A stretch of 64,000 nt of DNA from Stenogyne calaminthoides (GCA_037126765.1 JBBCBC010000012.1:14384001-14448000), one strand, 5' to 3'. Shown: positions 1 through 11,681, counted from the first letter of the stretch. The notes: generated by a model not told the origin, from the letters alone. Numbers and translations are program-made.

Positions 1-73
1 ACCTGAAACTACATCAGTTCGCGAACCTGAAACTACAACAACTTCCAGCGATTCGCGAACGGGGAACCTTACA

Positions 74-529
74 TTGTGGAACCAGAGCACCGCCTCCACA
101 AAGCAAAAACCTCTGCGCAGTCGAGCCAATCAGACAACTTCCGCCTACTCAAGCACCACGGAACCCTCCACATCTCATCAACCGGAATGCGGATGCATAC
201 AATCGAAGTCTAGATCATCAAAGACCATCACGGGGAAAATGGTCGTAATGCAAATCGAAAGAGAAATTGATGAGATGTATCCAGAACTGGTCGCCCATCC
301 TGCTATTAGAGAACAAGTTATGGAGATCCTCACCTGGAGAGATCTCAGATTAAAAAGCTTCTCAGATTTTATAATGATTATTGAACAGATGGGCGGTGCT
401 GATGAGTTTGCAGATTTTGATTTCGATATGAGGAAATCTGCTAAAGTAGGATCACCAGCTGAGCTGATAACTACTGAATCTATCAAAGCTCTGATCCACA
501 GGAAGCTAGGGTTGACTGCACAAGGCTAA
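74..529 (+). CDS. Open frame of unknown function in family A element
   Basis: An open frame of 151 codons lies inside the family A interior. The first 55 residues are rich in Ser, Thr and Gln with no visible domain. From about residue 56 the protein looks like a folded helical domain, with acidic and hydrophobic residues in regular spacing and a Lys/Leu-rich end. I recognise no catalytic motif. It is probably an N-terminal piece of the extra ORF that continues downstream, but the frames no longer join. The start codon is only the first ATG after a stop, so the true start may be outside the window. Confidence 0.35.
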   Translation: MWNQSTASTKQKPLRSRANQTTSAYSSTTEPSTSHQPECGCIQSKSRSSKTITGKMVVMQIEREIDEMYPELVAHPAIREQVMEILTWRDLRLKSFSDFIMIIEQMGGADEFADFDFDMRKSAKVGSPAELITTESIKALIHRKLGLTAQG

Positions 530-752
530 CCGGAGATCGCCAAGACGCCCCCAGGCAGATGCTACAATGAAGGATACTGAGAGCGCGCCGATGATAGTGG
601 AACCGTGTCGCAGATTCATGACCAACCACCGGAGGCACAAACAACTGGCCCGATCAAGGACGCAAAACATTCCAACCATCTCACATCATCACTGATCAAC
701 TTCGGGAGATCGATCTTGTCTCAAAGATCTCCGAAAAGAAGAAGTTGAGGGA

Positions 753-2060
753 GTGATAGCTGATCAGAGGCAGATTGGCCTCAAAGAAATAACAGATCAA
801 AGGGAATTGGCTATTTCCCAGATTGCAGCTATCAAAGATCAGTTCTCCCAAACTGTGACCACCGTGTCTGCCGATCTTATAAAATCCGTTGATGACAAGT
901 CGATTCGGTGGATCAACAACAAGTTTTTTTTTCGATGCTCACTTTGAAAAGCTCGAATTGTGTAAGAGAAACTTGACAAACTGATTTTTACACTCTCATC
1001 GCCATGGAATCTGTCAAGACCGAGATGATCTCGAAGGTTGAACATCTAATCGCTCAAGTTCGTGTTTATCATTCTGAGATCTCAACAGGCAATATCGATC
1101 GGATTTTGGATCCCTAACTTCCCACCTCACGCCTCTTTTTTATCAAACCAAAAAGGGGGGAAGGACGGAGTGAGAAACCAACCGACATGATCGTAACAAA
1201 TGTAAGACCTAATTGCATAAACAGTTGAAGCCTATGGACAAAGACTAGACCATCTGGATCTCTTTGCTAACGAAGTCTCTGAAAAGATGGAAAAGTCAAA
1301 GGCAAGAAAGGTAGCTGCTGCGAGTGCTGGGACATCACAAAAGGTAGCTGCTGCGGGTGCTGGGACATCACAACTTGTAGACGACCACTCAGACACAACT
1401 CAGACCAAAGCCACTCGGACTAAAATAGTCACAAGAAGACGGCTAGCCGATCTGAGCCGATAAGGAACGGGCCGAGAAATCGCCCAAAGAGCAAAAAGAA
1501 GAGGAAGCGAAGAAGAAAGAAGGGCAGAAAAATTGACAGAGGCGGAAAATCTAAAGAAAAAATTCAGATCGAGAGCGAAGAAAGGAAAGGCTAAAAAATC
1601 TGTACCAGAACCTCAGCTGCCAGCAAGAGTTGATGAGATTATTCCAAAAACTGCTGCACATGCTAAGAGGTTTGAGGAATGGAACAAGATCAGAAGTGAA
1701 TGGCTTCTGGATGCTTTTGTCCTTAATCTTGTTCCACGAGAAGAATCTCCAGATGATGAATTCCTCAGTTGGTTAGAAAAAAATATCAGATTTTTCAAGT
1801 ATATCGGAAAATGAGGCCAAACTTATCAATGTAAAAATATCTCGCCAAGAGTATGATCTGTTGGATTACTCGAAGAAGGCGGATGGCTCATTTGATGATG
1901 GCATTTCGAGAGATTCTACTTTGACATCTGAGCAAAAGCAAAACGCACATAATCGATCCTCGGCAGGACCAATGATGTCAAATGGAAACTATATCATATT
2001 TTCAACGTACCTCAAGATCAAAGAGAGATGCCAGAAGGATACAAGCCTAAAGAGTGAAGA
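753..2060 (+). pseudogene. Decayed extra ORF of family A (copy 1), coiled-coil type
   Basis: Four segments in different frames match, in the same order, the better preserved copy at 5669-6803. They are a coiled-coil start (753-890), a Lys/Glu-rich middle (about 1250-1600), a Trp/Leu-rich segment (about 1640-1800) and a tail with a D-Y-S-K-K-A-D-G-S-F-D motif (about 1861-2060). Several frameshifts and an early stop break the frame. The position between pol and the polypurine tract is where SIRE-type Copia elements carry an additional ORF, sometimes called env-like. No signal peptide or membrane span is visible here, so I do not call it an envelope gene. Confidence 0.6.
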
Positions 2061-2247
2061 ATCAGAAGACTTCTCAGGATCAGCTGTTTTTAAATTCAAA
2101 CTTTTCTGATGTAACATGTAATCGACATATCTAATGAGAAAAGTTTATTTTTTGATCCTAAGACAAAATCTCATTGTCTTCTGATTATGTGCTCTTTACT
2201 GTTCTATATTTATCAACTGTGTTTGGTTTCTCAGGTGTTTTGGTTTT

Positions 2248-2264
2248 ATCAAAAAGGGGGAAAT
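2248..2264 (+). other. Polypurine tract of family A copy 1
   Basis: The sequence ATCAAAAAGGGGGAAAT directly abuts the TGTTGG start of the LTR. It is the plus-strand primer site for reverse transcription. The same 17 bases precede the LTR of copy 2 and, on the opposite strand, the LTR of family B. Confidence 0.85.
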
Positions 2265-3833
2265 TGTTGGGAAATTTATAGTTTTGATAAAAGTTCCAGA
2301 AACACATATAATAGGACCAGTCAGACCTGTTAGCTGACAGATATTTATATTACCGTCTATAGAATACCAGTTGATAATTACTGTATAGAACAACTGATGT
2401 AATAGATAGGTCACATATTGAGGGGGAACCTCAATATGTATAAGTCAGATCTGAAGATCCAAAGAACAGCTGATATCCGACAGGCCATAATGCTAGAGAA
2501 GAACAGAAGATCAGATTGATCTGATCTAGTCAGATATCTCAGCTGAAGTAATAAAGCTCAAACTCAGAATACTTGAAGATCAGATGACTTCCAAAAGATC
2601 AGACCAGAAGACCTACATCAGCCGAGTCTGCTAGTTGAAGCTAAGTCAACCGGCACCAGAAGACTCCATCAGGTAGACTAATCGGCTTTGATCGATCAAA
2701 GTCATTTCACCAGTGAAAAACTAATGTTTCACCTAATCATACGTCGATGATCTGAACAAGAAGAATGTCAACCTTAGTTGGAAGAACAACACTTAAAAGG
2801 GCGTCTGTTAACCAATAAGAACAAGACACGTATGATCGGAGCCGACAATTAAGGGATTTGATGCTTCTCTCTCTAACGGCTATAAAATACAAGTTCACGC
2901 TTTTCGGCCATGCCGTTCCTCAAGACGCCACATCAATCTCGCAGAACCTACCTAATATAAACGAAATTCAAATTGCTCTCCAACGGCTCTTTGATTTCAA
3001 GGTCTATAAATATGGGATCACACTTCAGAGTGAAGACACGGAAACACTGAACAATCAAGAAGTTCAAGCAATTATCAGATTTCCGCACGAAGAACACGAT
3101 CAAGAAGATTATTTTATTAAGTGTTCATCCCATAAGTTCTTAGCATAGAAATCTTTTCATCTAAATTGTTAGGCTACCTTAAATACTAGAAAAGATTTCA
3201 TAGTTGGAACCAAAACAATCTTATCCAAACCCAAAGTTAGGTTAAGTTGTTTAGCAAGATTTCGAGACTAGGGTTTCTAGTTCGGATTTTCGGGATCGGT
3301 TGAGTGAGAACTCCTTAAATATCTGTCGATTGTCTTTGTGTTGAACTAACACATAAAACTAAGTTCGAGTTGGTTAAGTTGGTGCCCCTTGTGATAGGGA
3401 AGAGTGGACGTAGGGATCCGGTTTGTCCGAACCACTATAAATCTTGTGTGCCTTTATCGCTTTGATTAACCTGTCTACACAATTGCACACAACCTTTAAA
3501 GCACATACATATTCTAAGTTGAGATCGCCTAGCACTAAGCTTCGATCGATCAAGCTTGACACTTGACCATTGGTTAAAACACTAACTTTGGAATCGATTT
3601 ATAAAAACCGGTTTTTCACGGGTAAAACTTAAGTTTTCCCCACACATCGCTTAAACTGATATTTATCGAATCGACCGCCTTCAGCGATTAGTAAGTTGGT
3701 TATCACCCAAATCGATTCACTCAAGACTGATCAAAGTTAATCGCCATCACACCCGATCCAAGAAAAAGTTTTTAAGTCTATTCACCCCTCCCCTCTAGAC
3801 TTCTGCCCTCACAAAACCCGTTCGGGACCTACA
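2265..3833 (+). repeat. LTR of family A, copy 1 (1569 bp)
   Basis: It begins TGTTGGGAAATT and ends CGGGACCTACA. It aligns along its length with the LTRs at 7015-8588 and 24535-25861. It contains a TATA-like box after AACGGC and a conserved block around 3379-3445 (GGTGCCCC...GAACCACTATAA). Differences from copy 2 are frequent, so it is not a recent insertion. No target duplication can be tested because the element is incomplete. Confidence 0.85.
2881..2887 (+). promoter_or_regulatory. TATA-like box of family A LTR
   Basis: TATAAAA follows AACGGC. The same AACGGCTATAAA context is kept in the LTRs at 7632 and 25087, which supports a role as the LTR promoter core. Confidence 0.55.
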
Positions 3834-5668
3834 GTTTATATAGGTGTTCACCATCACCGACTGTCTCATCATCATTTTTTTCAACAACATTATCTTCATG
3901 ATCCTCTTGAATCATTAGCATTGAAGATAAATCTTTTACCTCATCATCATTCACTTCATCATTTTCTTGCTCCTTCTCATCATCAATCAATCCATCCCTT
4001 TCTTGCTCCGTTCGCATCATTGTTCACTTCATTGTTCACTTCATCCTTATCTTCATCGTTCACTTCATCATCCTTATCTTCATTGTTCACTTCATCCTTA
4101 TCTTCATCGTTCTCTTGATCCATTCCTTCAAACCCACATCCATCATAGTTCTCATGGTCATCCTCGCGTTCGGAAACATTACACTGAACTCCACTTCCAT
4201 ATTTGAAGGTATTATCAAGCTGAAATTGCAATCCGTTGTTCAATGTTTTATCAGGCGCATTTGAAGTTCCATAATTGCTTGGACCATTGTCGCGTGTATA
4301 AATTGCGTCTATGCTCTTCTTCAAATCATCTAACACTGTTAACACTAATTGAAACTGCTTATCAATTCCTTCTTGCATTCTGTCTAATCTTTCATTTATG
4401 GTTTTCAAATGGTCGACCTGCACGGGAGTCTAAAAAATAATCACAATATATGAAACTAAATTAATACTAACGTACTATACATCAATTGTATTTAAAATAT
4501 ACCTCTTTTTGTTCGTTTCCACTGCTGCAACCGTGTTCATTACGTAGCCGCTTCCTGAACTCCATTAGTTTATCTCTTTCTTTGATAGTTGGGTATCGAA
4601 ATTGTTTAAGAAAGCTTTCTGAACTTTTATGCCAAGTTGTGTCCTTCTCCAAAGGTGTAGGGTTCAACCTGTAATTCACATTCAACTACACAATATATTA
4701 TACAAATGATGAAACATATAACAAATTAAGAAACATATAAATTAAGTTTGTAATGTATTATCTTACTTGAGGGTCTAGTTGAAAAATAACAACCTTTACA
4801 TCTTCAAATGAAGGTGTCTTGTGTGGTTTGTAGCGCAATAATCATGGGATGATATCATCTTTATTTTTCATTGGATACCCATATTTATTGCCAAAGCTGG
4901 GTATAGCCTCGTATGCCCACTTGAAGTGCAAATGGAAATCCTCTTACAGTGAATGAGTCATGCATTATGACCGTCTCTTTTTCACCATTTGCATCCTTCC
5001 CTTGAATACACTGATTTTCATACAAATCAACAACGCGCTCACGAAACTTTCTTAGCTCACTCACCACCTCATCAAACACTACTTTTCCCCAAGGATAATT
5101 GTTAAATTCATCTAGGTCATCTAACAAGTGTGTGTGCCCTGCGTCAAGTTTTGTTTTAGTCTTATCCTTTGCCAAAAGAATTCCTTCAAGCAACCAAAGC
5201 AATGCTAGTTTCACACACCTCTCCGATGACCCACTATCTTCTTCACATGCCTTGAGAAACTATTTTTCAATGTCATTGATATATAACTTCTTCTTTCCAT
5301 TGAAGTATATATCGTAGAATGTAGATGATTTAGTATAATGAAGCAATGACCCATATCTCAATCCAGTAACAATGCACATCTCTGTTGCTCCAAAAATTGC
5401 AAAATTTTCATTTATATCGAACATAAGTTTATCAGTATCATTGGATCCATCTTGACACATACACAAATTAAGATAAAGTTGTGGTTGAAATTGCATCTTT
5501 TCGGCATCAAATAAATGATCAAAACATGATTTCTTAAATAATGTCACTGCAGGGCCTCTCAATTTTGACTTTATCGAGGTTAACACATCCCAGTTAACCC
5601 GATTACCTATCTTTTCCCTATACGTGTACATTTCCTGTATTCTAAAAAATAACAATATTAAACTATAA
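3834..5668 (-). pseudogene. DUF1985-type transposon-associated gene fragment
   Basis: Read on the - strand from 5655, the protein has the DUF1985 signature: a region ending in C-I-V-T-G-L-R (around 5370), then a segment with W-G-K-V-V-F (around 5090) and a shifted A-Y-E-A-I-P-S-F-G-N block (around 4900). Further exons follow at 4685-4500 and 4420-3834. The last is an acidic region made of repeated N-D-E-D-K-D-E-V units. DUF1985 proteins usually belong to Mutator-like elements that also carry a Ulp1-type protease, and no protease is present here. A TAG stop at 5262-5260, a frameshift near 4930 and another near 4010 break it. It ends exactly at the LTR end on the left and at family A sequence on the right. 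Confidence 0.7.
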
Positions 5669-6803
5669 ATTGATCAGAGACAGATTGGCCTCAAAGAAAT
5701 AACGGATCAACGGGAATTGGTTATTTCCCAGATTGAAGCAATCAAAGATCAGTTCTCTCAAACCGTGACCAACCTGACTGCTGAATTTAAGAAGACAGTT
5801 GACGACAAGCTAGTCCAGGTTGATCAACAACAAGTTTCTCTTCTAATGGTCACAGAAAAGCTTGAAATGACTGAAGAAACACTTGATAAACTCATTCTTA
5901 CCCTCTCTACTGCCGTTGAATCTGTCAAGACTGAGCTGATCTCAAAGATTCAAAATCTATCTACTCAAGCTCAAGGTTTATCTGTTGAAGATCTTAACAA
6001 GGCCATATCAGTCAACTTTGGATCTCTGACTTCCCACCTCAATGCTCTTTTTGATCAAACCAAAAAGGGGGAAAGACAGATTGAGAAACCAACTGACTTT
6101 ATCAGAACAACATAAGAAGTGATTCAGACAGTTGAATTCTATGGCCAGAGACTAGACCATCCGGATCTGTTTGCTAATGAAATTTCTGGAAAGATGGAGA
6201 AGTCAAAGGCAAGAAAGTTAGCTGCGGGTGCCAGATACAGGCCGATAAGGAATCGGGCCGAAATCTAAGGAGCGAGATTTGTCAAGAAGCTTGAATTAGT
6301 GAAGAAAAAGAAGAAAAAAGAAAAAGATTCAAAAAGAAATAAAAATGGCAAAGGGCGAAAACCTGGGCGGATTAAAAGAAGAGTTGATGAATCTAAAAAC
6401 TGCTGCACATGCTGATAGGTTCGAGGAATAGAATAAGATCATAAGTGAATGGCTTCTGGATGCTTTTGTTCTGGATCTAGTGCCACAAGAAGAATCACCA
6501 GATGCAGAATTTCTCAACTGGTTGGAGAACAAGCACCCAGATTTTCTGAAATATCTGGAAAATGAGGCCAGAGTAATCAATGTGAGAATATCTCATCAAG
6601 AGTATGACGTGATGGACTACTCGAAGAAGGCAGATGGCTCATTTGACAGACTGGCATTTCAAAGGTTCTATTTTGACATCCTGAACAAAGCTCGCATAAC
6701 TGATCCTCAACAGATCAATGATGTCAAATGGAAGCTATACCGGATATTCAACATTCCTCAGGATCAACGAGAAATGCCAGAGGGATATAAGCCAAGAGAT
6801 TGA
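5669..6803 (+). pseudogene. Extra ORF of family A (copy 2), coiled-coil protein
   Basis: This is the best preserved copy. The first block (5717-6115) is an open frame of 132 codons, mostly heptad-like helix with Gln, Lys, Val and Leu, typical of a coiled coil. After one TAA the same frame continues to about 6230. A second block (6480-6803) is open for 107 codons in another frame and ends with a folded-looking region rich in Asp, Tyr and Phe. Joined homology with copy 1 shows that these are pieces of one ancestral protein. Its place, just before the polypurine tract, fits the additional 3' ORF of SIRE-like Copia elements. I cannot assign a function. The strand, order and decay are seen directly; the family link is inference. 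Confidence 0.6.
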
Positions 6804-6997
6804 AGATCAGAAGACTGTTTAGGATCAGCTGAATTTAAACCCAAACTTTTCTGATGTAATATGTAATCGATAAATCTGATGAATGAAAAGTTTATTCCTT
6901 TTCTGATCCTAAGACAAAATCTCATTGTCTTTTGATTATATGTTCTTTATTGTTTTATATTTATCAACTGTGTTGGTTTCTCAAGTGTTTTGGTTTC

Positions 6998-7014
6998 ATC
7001 AAAAAGGGGGAAAT
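6998..7014 (+). other. Polypurine tract of family A copy 2
   Basis: The 17 bases ATCAAAAAGGGGGAAAT stand immediately before the LTR start TGTTGA and are identical to copy 1. Confidence 0.85.
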
Positions 7015-8588
7015 TGTTGAAAAACTTAGAGTTTTGATGAAAGTTCTAAAACACGTGTAATAGGACCAGCTAGACCTGTTAGCTGACTGATGTTTTTATG
7101 AATAGTTATAAGATGACCAGTTGATAATTATTATATAGAACAACTGATGTATAAGATAGGTCACATATTGAGGGGGAACCTCAATATGTATAGGTTAGAT
7201 CTAAAGATCAGAAGAACAAAAGATCAGCTGAAGTCCGACAGGCCAGAAGGCAAGGGAAGGACACAAGATCAGACGATCTGATAAAGTCAGGTAATCAGGT
7301 GAAGTCATGAAACACAAATTCAGAAGACCTGAAGATCAGATGACTACCAGAAGATCAGACCAGAAGACCTACATCAGCCGAGTCTGCTAGTTGAGCTAAG
7401 ACAACCGGCACGAAGACTTATCAGTAGACAGATCGGTTAGAATCGATCAAAGTCACCACACCGTGTGGTAATCGATGTTTCACCAAGTCATACCTTGTTG
7501 ATCTGAACAAGAAAAATGTCAACTTTAGTTGGTAGAACAAACACTGAAAAGTATTTTTGTTAACCAATAAGAACAAGACACGTATGAATGGAGCCGACAA
7601 TACGGGATTTGGTGTTGCTTGGTCAAACGGCTATAAAAAATGACATACACGCTTTCGGCCATGCCCTACCTAGAAGCACGTCACATCAAATCCTACATAT
7701 CTACCAAATATAGCCAGAAATTCAAATTGCTCTCCAACGGCTCTTTGATTTCGAGGTCTATAAATATGGGATTACTCTTCAAAGTGAAGACACGAAAATT
7801 ATCAAGAAGCTCATACTATAGCCAAATTTCCGCACGAAGAACACAACCTTGAAGATTATTTTTCTAAGTGTTCATCCCATAGTTCTTAGCACAGAATTCT
7901 TATCCTCTAGCTGTTAGGCTACTTAAATACTAGGAAAGATTTCAAAGTTGGAACAAACAACAAATCTTACCCAAAATCCAAAGTTAGGTTAAGTTTGTTT
8001 AGCAAGATTTCGCATAGGGTTTCTAGTTCGATTTACGGGATCGATTGAGTGAGAGCTCTATAAATATCTGTTGGTGTAATGTGTTGGACTAACACAATAA
8101 TCTAAGTCCGATTGGTTAAGTTGGTTAAGTTGGTGCCCCTTGTGATAGGGAAGAGTGGGACGAGGATTTGGTTGTCCGAACCACTATAAATCTTGTGTGC
8201 ATTTACCTGTTTGATTAATTGTTTTACACTATTGCACACAACTTGATTAAATCTGCATACATATTCTAAGTTAGGATCAGATAGCACCAAGCTACTGATC
8301 TGGTCAGATTGACTCCATAGTCATCTGATTGAAAACAGCTTCGGAATTTGATTTGTTATAAATTGGTTTTTCACACGGATATAAACTAGCTTCCGCACAA
8401 TCAATTAAACTGATAGATACCAAATCGACCGCCTCAGCGATCAAGAAGTTGGATATCATCCAAACCGATTCACTTGCACTCGATCGTGCAAACCGCAATC
8501 ACACCGATCAAGACGAAAAAGTTTTCAGAAGTCTATTCACCCCTCCCCTCTAGACTTCTGCCCTCACGAAACCCGTTCGGGACCTACA
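7015..8588 (+). repeat. LTR of family A, copy 2 (1574 bp)
   Basis: It runs from TGTTGAAAAAC to CGGGACCTACA and aligns with the LTR at 2265-3833. A TATA-like box follows AACGGC at 7632. The block GGTGCCCCTTGTGATAGGG is kept near 8132. Confidence 0.85.
7632..7638 (+). promoter_or_regulatory. TATA-like box of family A LTR, copy 2
   Basis: TATAAAA follows AACGGC, as in the other two LTRs of the family. Confidence 0.5.
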
Positions 8589-9836
8589 CATATTTATGTA
8601 ATGTTTGATGAAATATAAAAGAAGAAAAATGAAAATGAATAATGAAAGATAAAAGATGAAAGATGAAGTGTATTCATTAATGTTACATTGCTCTTCTATT
8701 TATACTAGTGACATCTTGTGTAAAATTGTTAAATGAGATCTAGCTTAAATTTTTTAATAAATTAATTGCAATTTAAAAAATATTGGGAAAATTTTGAAAA
8801 GACCCATTTAGTGGAATTTTGAAAAGGCCCATCTTTGCTTCTAAAAAAAAAAGCCCATCTATTACAAATATTGGGAAAATTAATGAGCCCATCTATTAAA
8901 AAAAGGTCCATTTTCACATCCCAAAATTGACGCCCAAATTAACAAGAAGACATGCCATTTTAATATGAGTCCAAGCTAAAATTTTCGATTCAACTTTTCC
9001 CCTCTTCTCGTTTATGTGAGGAGGTTTCTTTGAATACGAAGAGGTTGAGATTCAGGCCTTCTTTCGATTGATCGATTGATCTCCTAGGTTGTGCGTCTTC
9101 CAAGTAATGGTTTGATTCGTCCTTGTTTTTATGTATTTTGAATCGATTGAGTTCGACATAATTCGATTATTTTTCTTATATTTTTTAGGGTTCCCAATAA
9201 GATCGATTTTTCCTCAGGTTCGGTTTGTCTGTCACATTTTGTTGCCAAGACATAATCTTTACCATCTGTTACTAAATGAAATTTGTGTTGATATTGTTAG
9301 GGTTGCGAACTCGTCGAACGAAAGACTCTTCCGGTTCTATGTTTGATTTTTGGTGAGTATTCAAAGGCATTTATCAAAATATTTGTTGGATTGCATATTT
9401 GTATCAAAAAATAGTATATGGATGATTGGTTTTGAAAGATTATTGTAGTACATTGTTGATTCAACAGACGATTTGATGATTTTGGTAGGAAATTCACATT
9501 GCATGTATGTGTGTGTGATGCACAAGTGAACCCAATGGGTTTTTACATTAGTCTAATGTGAAACAGTTACATGAGGTGTATTTATTTGATTGTTAAACGA
9601 TTACATGTGAAACGGTTCATTTTTTGGTAAGTGAAACAATACGATTGTTTATTTGATTGTTCATTTCATGAGTGTTAATATGTTGAATCCCATTGTACCC
9701 CCAAATAAAGCGGTTAGGATTTCAAAGTTTCAAAATTTGGGTAACTACCTTCATTATCTTTATATATATGTTATACACACCAACATCATAACACGCATAC
9801 ATAAATCATATCCAATTTCCAATCTCCCAAAACAAA
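8589..9836. other. Non-coding stretch upstream of the Myb/SANT-like gene
   Basis: AT-rich sequence without a credible gene. Near 8800-8930 a short motif built on GGCCCATCT / TTGGGAAAAT recurs three or four times. The part from about 9000 probably holds the 5' leader and promoter of the gene that starts at 9837, but I see no decisive TATA box or leader intron. Confidence 0.4.
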
Positions 9837-10581
9837 ATGCCACTAAAAATTCCCAATCAAGAATCGATTCTCTACAACTACAAATGGAACGAGGACATGG
9901 AGTACGTATTTGTTGACACCTTGTTCAATGAATTCAAAGTGGGCAATTGGGTGGGACGTGACGCACAGAACTACCATTCTGTTGCCACGGCCATTGGTGT
10001 CGTCAACGAGACATTTGGGACAACAATGTCATGGGAAGACGTGGTTGCTCGTAGGAACTTTCTTCAAGTTCGTTTTGATGCATTCACCGAATTGGTGAAT
10101 ACTCCCAATATTCACTTCGATATCTTGAAGAACACGATCTCAGCAGACGATGAGACTTGGCGTTACGTTATGAAGGTTTGATACCCTAAATTGTTGTATG
10201 AATGCAAAACATTACAGAACTTTACTTACATATATTTCGGGTCGTGTGTATAAATTGTTTATACCTTAAATGAGTTGGGTTTTTTTTTCACAGAGGAACC
10301 CTATTACTCGGGCATATTACCATAAGACCGAGCCATTTTATGAACGAATGATGCTGTTGTTTGGCAAGCCACGCACACTCGAAGATTACATTCCACCTCC
10401 AAAAGATGTCATTAACATTAATGACGATTTCGTTAGTCGTGGTAAGGCGGTTGTATTGGAAGGAAGTCAGGAGGTTGAATCGTCGCTGAGAAGGTCGTCA
10501 TCCCCAACTTCAAAACGCTCATATGAAGCATCTTGCAGTCTCGTTGATTCGTTTTATTTTAATGATAGGCAGAAGAAGTGA
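9837..10581 (+). CDS. Myb/SANT-like DNA-binding domain protein (two exons)
   Basis: Exons 9837-10175 and 10294-10581 join in phase 0 across a clean GT-AG intron (GTTTGATACC to TTTTCACAG) to give 208 residues. Residues about 15-135 fit the plant Myb_DNA-bind_3 domain: an early Trp, a central W-E-D-V-V-A-R-R-N segment, a D-E-T-W-R-Y-V motif at the exon junction and a following Y-Y-H-K...F-Y-E-R-M helix. The tail is Ser-rich. Such proteins occur as stand-alone genes and as the first ORF of PIF/Harbinger transposons, where the Myb protein helps bind the element ends. No DDE transposase is visible nearby. It is probably nuclear. The frame is intact, so it may be expressed. A related, broken gene faces it at 11682-12344. 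Confidence 0.7.
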
Positions 10582-11681
10582 AGTGGCCTCGAGATGTTGA
10601 GGCGTTTGTCGGTTTTAAATTGTTTGTTTGCATAACGTGACTTTTATCTATGCATGTTAGTGTCATTGTTTAGGGAATCTTAATGGTTTAGGTGTGTTGT
10701 CTATTTATATTTCTATGCAAGGGTTTCTATGTAATATTGTGCTTCTATTTTAATATATATGTGTTATAATATATTCTTCTATTTTAATATTTCATTTCCC
10801 AAACCCCTCGTAAATAGGGCAAAAAATTAAAATACAATACCATATTACATAATTCATTTCCCAAAATTAAATATCAAATATCATAGTTGTTCACATCACA
10901 TGAATATTCATATTAAACAGGAAACTGGATGTAATCCTCTCCAAATAATTTGTAACAATACTTTTAAGATACATGAGTGTATCAATGTTCTACAAATTTC
11001 AAGATCGCACGGGTTAAGGCACATTCATTATTTCGGTATAATATAGACAGTTTATTCCAGACAATGTTTTTTTGGTTCAGATTTCAACTCACTTTATAAA
11101 TTATTTGGGCTAGATATGAAAATTATTTAAATCCAATTTTGTCTTGTACAATTCAGAGATTATCAAATCAAAACCTTTTATGTAAATTAGGTTGTCCAAA
11201 AATTATGTATAACCTGAATCATATAACTTTGACAATTCAACTATTAAATACAACGATTCAATAACAGAAAGACCAAATGCAAGTGAGTTAAGTATGTAGA
11301 CTGCCAATCCATAACAAATATGCCAAGTTATGCAAGTTAGATATTCATAATTACAAGTCTGTAGACTGCTAATTCATCATACAATCATCCAAAATATAAG
11401 TCATAACACCAAATATAGATAATTGTGTTTCAAATCACCAGTCAGGTCCATCAAGTGGACGTAGAAGCATTCAACACTAAATTAAACAAGCCATGGATAA
11501 CACACCAAACCATCCTAAACATCTTAAAACTAGAAATCAACATACATTAAGACAATCATCAGATACAAATGTATCAATTCTTCCATGAAGACCAGCCTGC
11601 AGGTGGGGGAGCAGATGACTTTGTAGGAGTACCGTAGAGATATCCAGTGATAGAGCTGCTACATTCACTTGGAATTGATGC
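10582..11681. other. Non-coding stretch between two convergent Myb/SANT-like genes
   Basis: AT-rich spacer holding the 3' ends of the two convergent genes. I see no further coding sequence, repeat or RNA gene. Confidence 0.4.

Larger units (their letters stand above)
1..3833 (+). mobile_element. 3' part of a Copia-type LTR retrotransposon (family A, copy 1)
   Basis: This is the downstream part of an LTR element that runs in from the left edge. It holds decayed coding sequence (to about 2060), a polypurine tract at 2248-2264 and an LTR at 2265-3833 that begins TGTTGG and ends ACA. A second copy of the same arrangement lies at 5669-8588, and a lone LTR of the family lies at 24535-25861. No protease, integrase or reverse transcriptase is in view, so the Copia assignment is inferred from the LTR ends, the tract and the resemblance to SIRE-like elements with an extra 3' ORF. 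Stop codons and frameshifts show that it is dead. Confidence 0.8.
5669..8588 (+). mobile_element. 3' part of a Copia-type LTR retrotransposon (family A, copy 2)
   Basis: This second copy of the family A 3' half starts abruptly at about 5669, where it becomes alignable with copy 1 from about 763. It has the same order: coiled-coil ORF, polypurine tract (6998-7014) and LTR (7015-8588). It is truncated on its left side by the DUF1985 fragment, with no LTR or primer-binding site of its own upstream. Confidence 0.8.

Noticed and set aside
3921..4206. Ser/His/Leu-rich + strand frames
   Set aside because: Shadow of the acidic repeat coded on the other strand in the DUF1985 fragment.
2265..8588. One retrotransposon with the LTR at 2265 as its 5' LTR and the LTR at 7015 as its 3' LTR
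   Set aside because: No primer-binding site follows 3833, and a polypurine tract precedes both LTRs, so both are 3' LTRs of separate copies.
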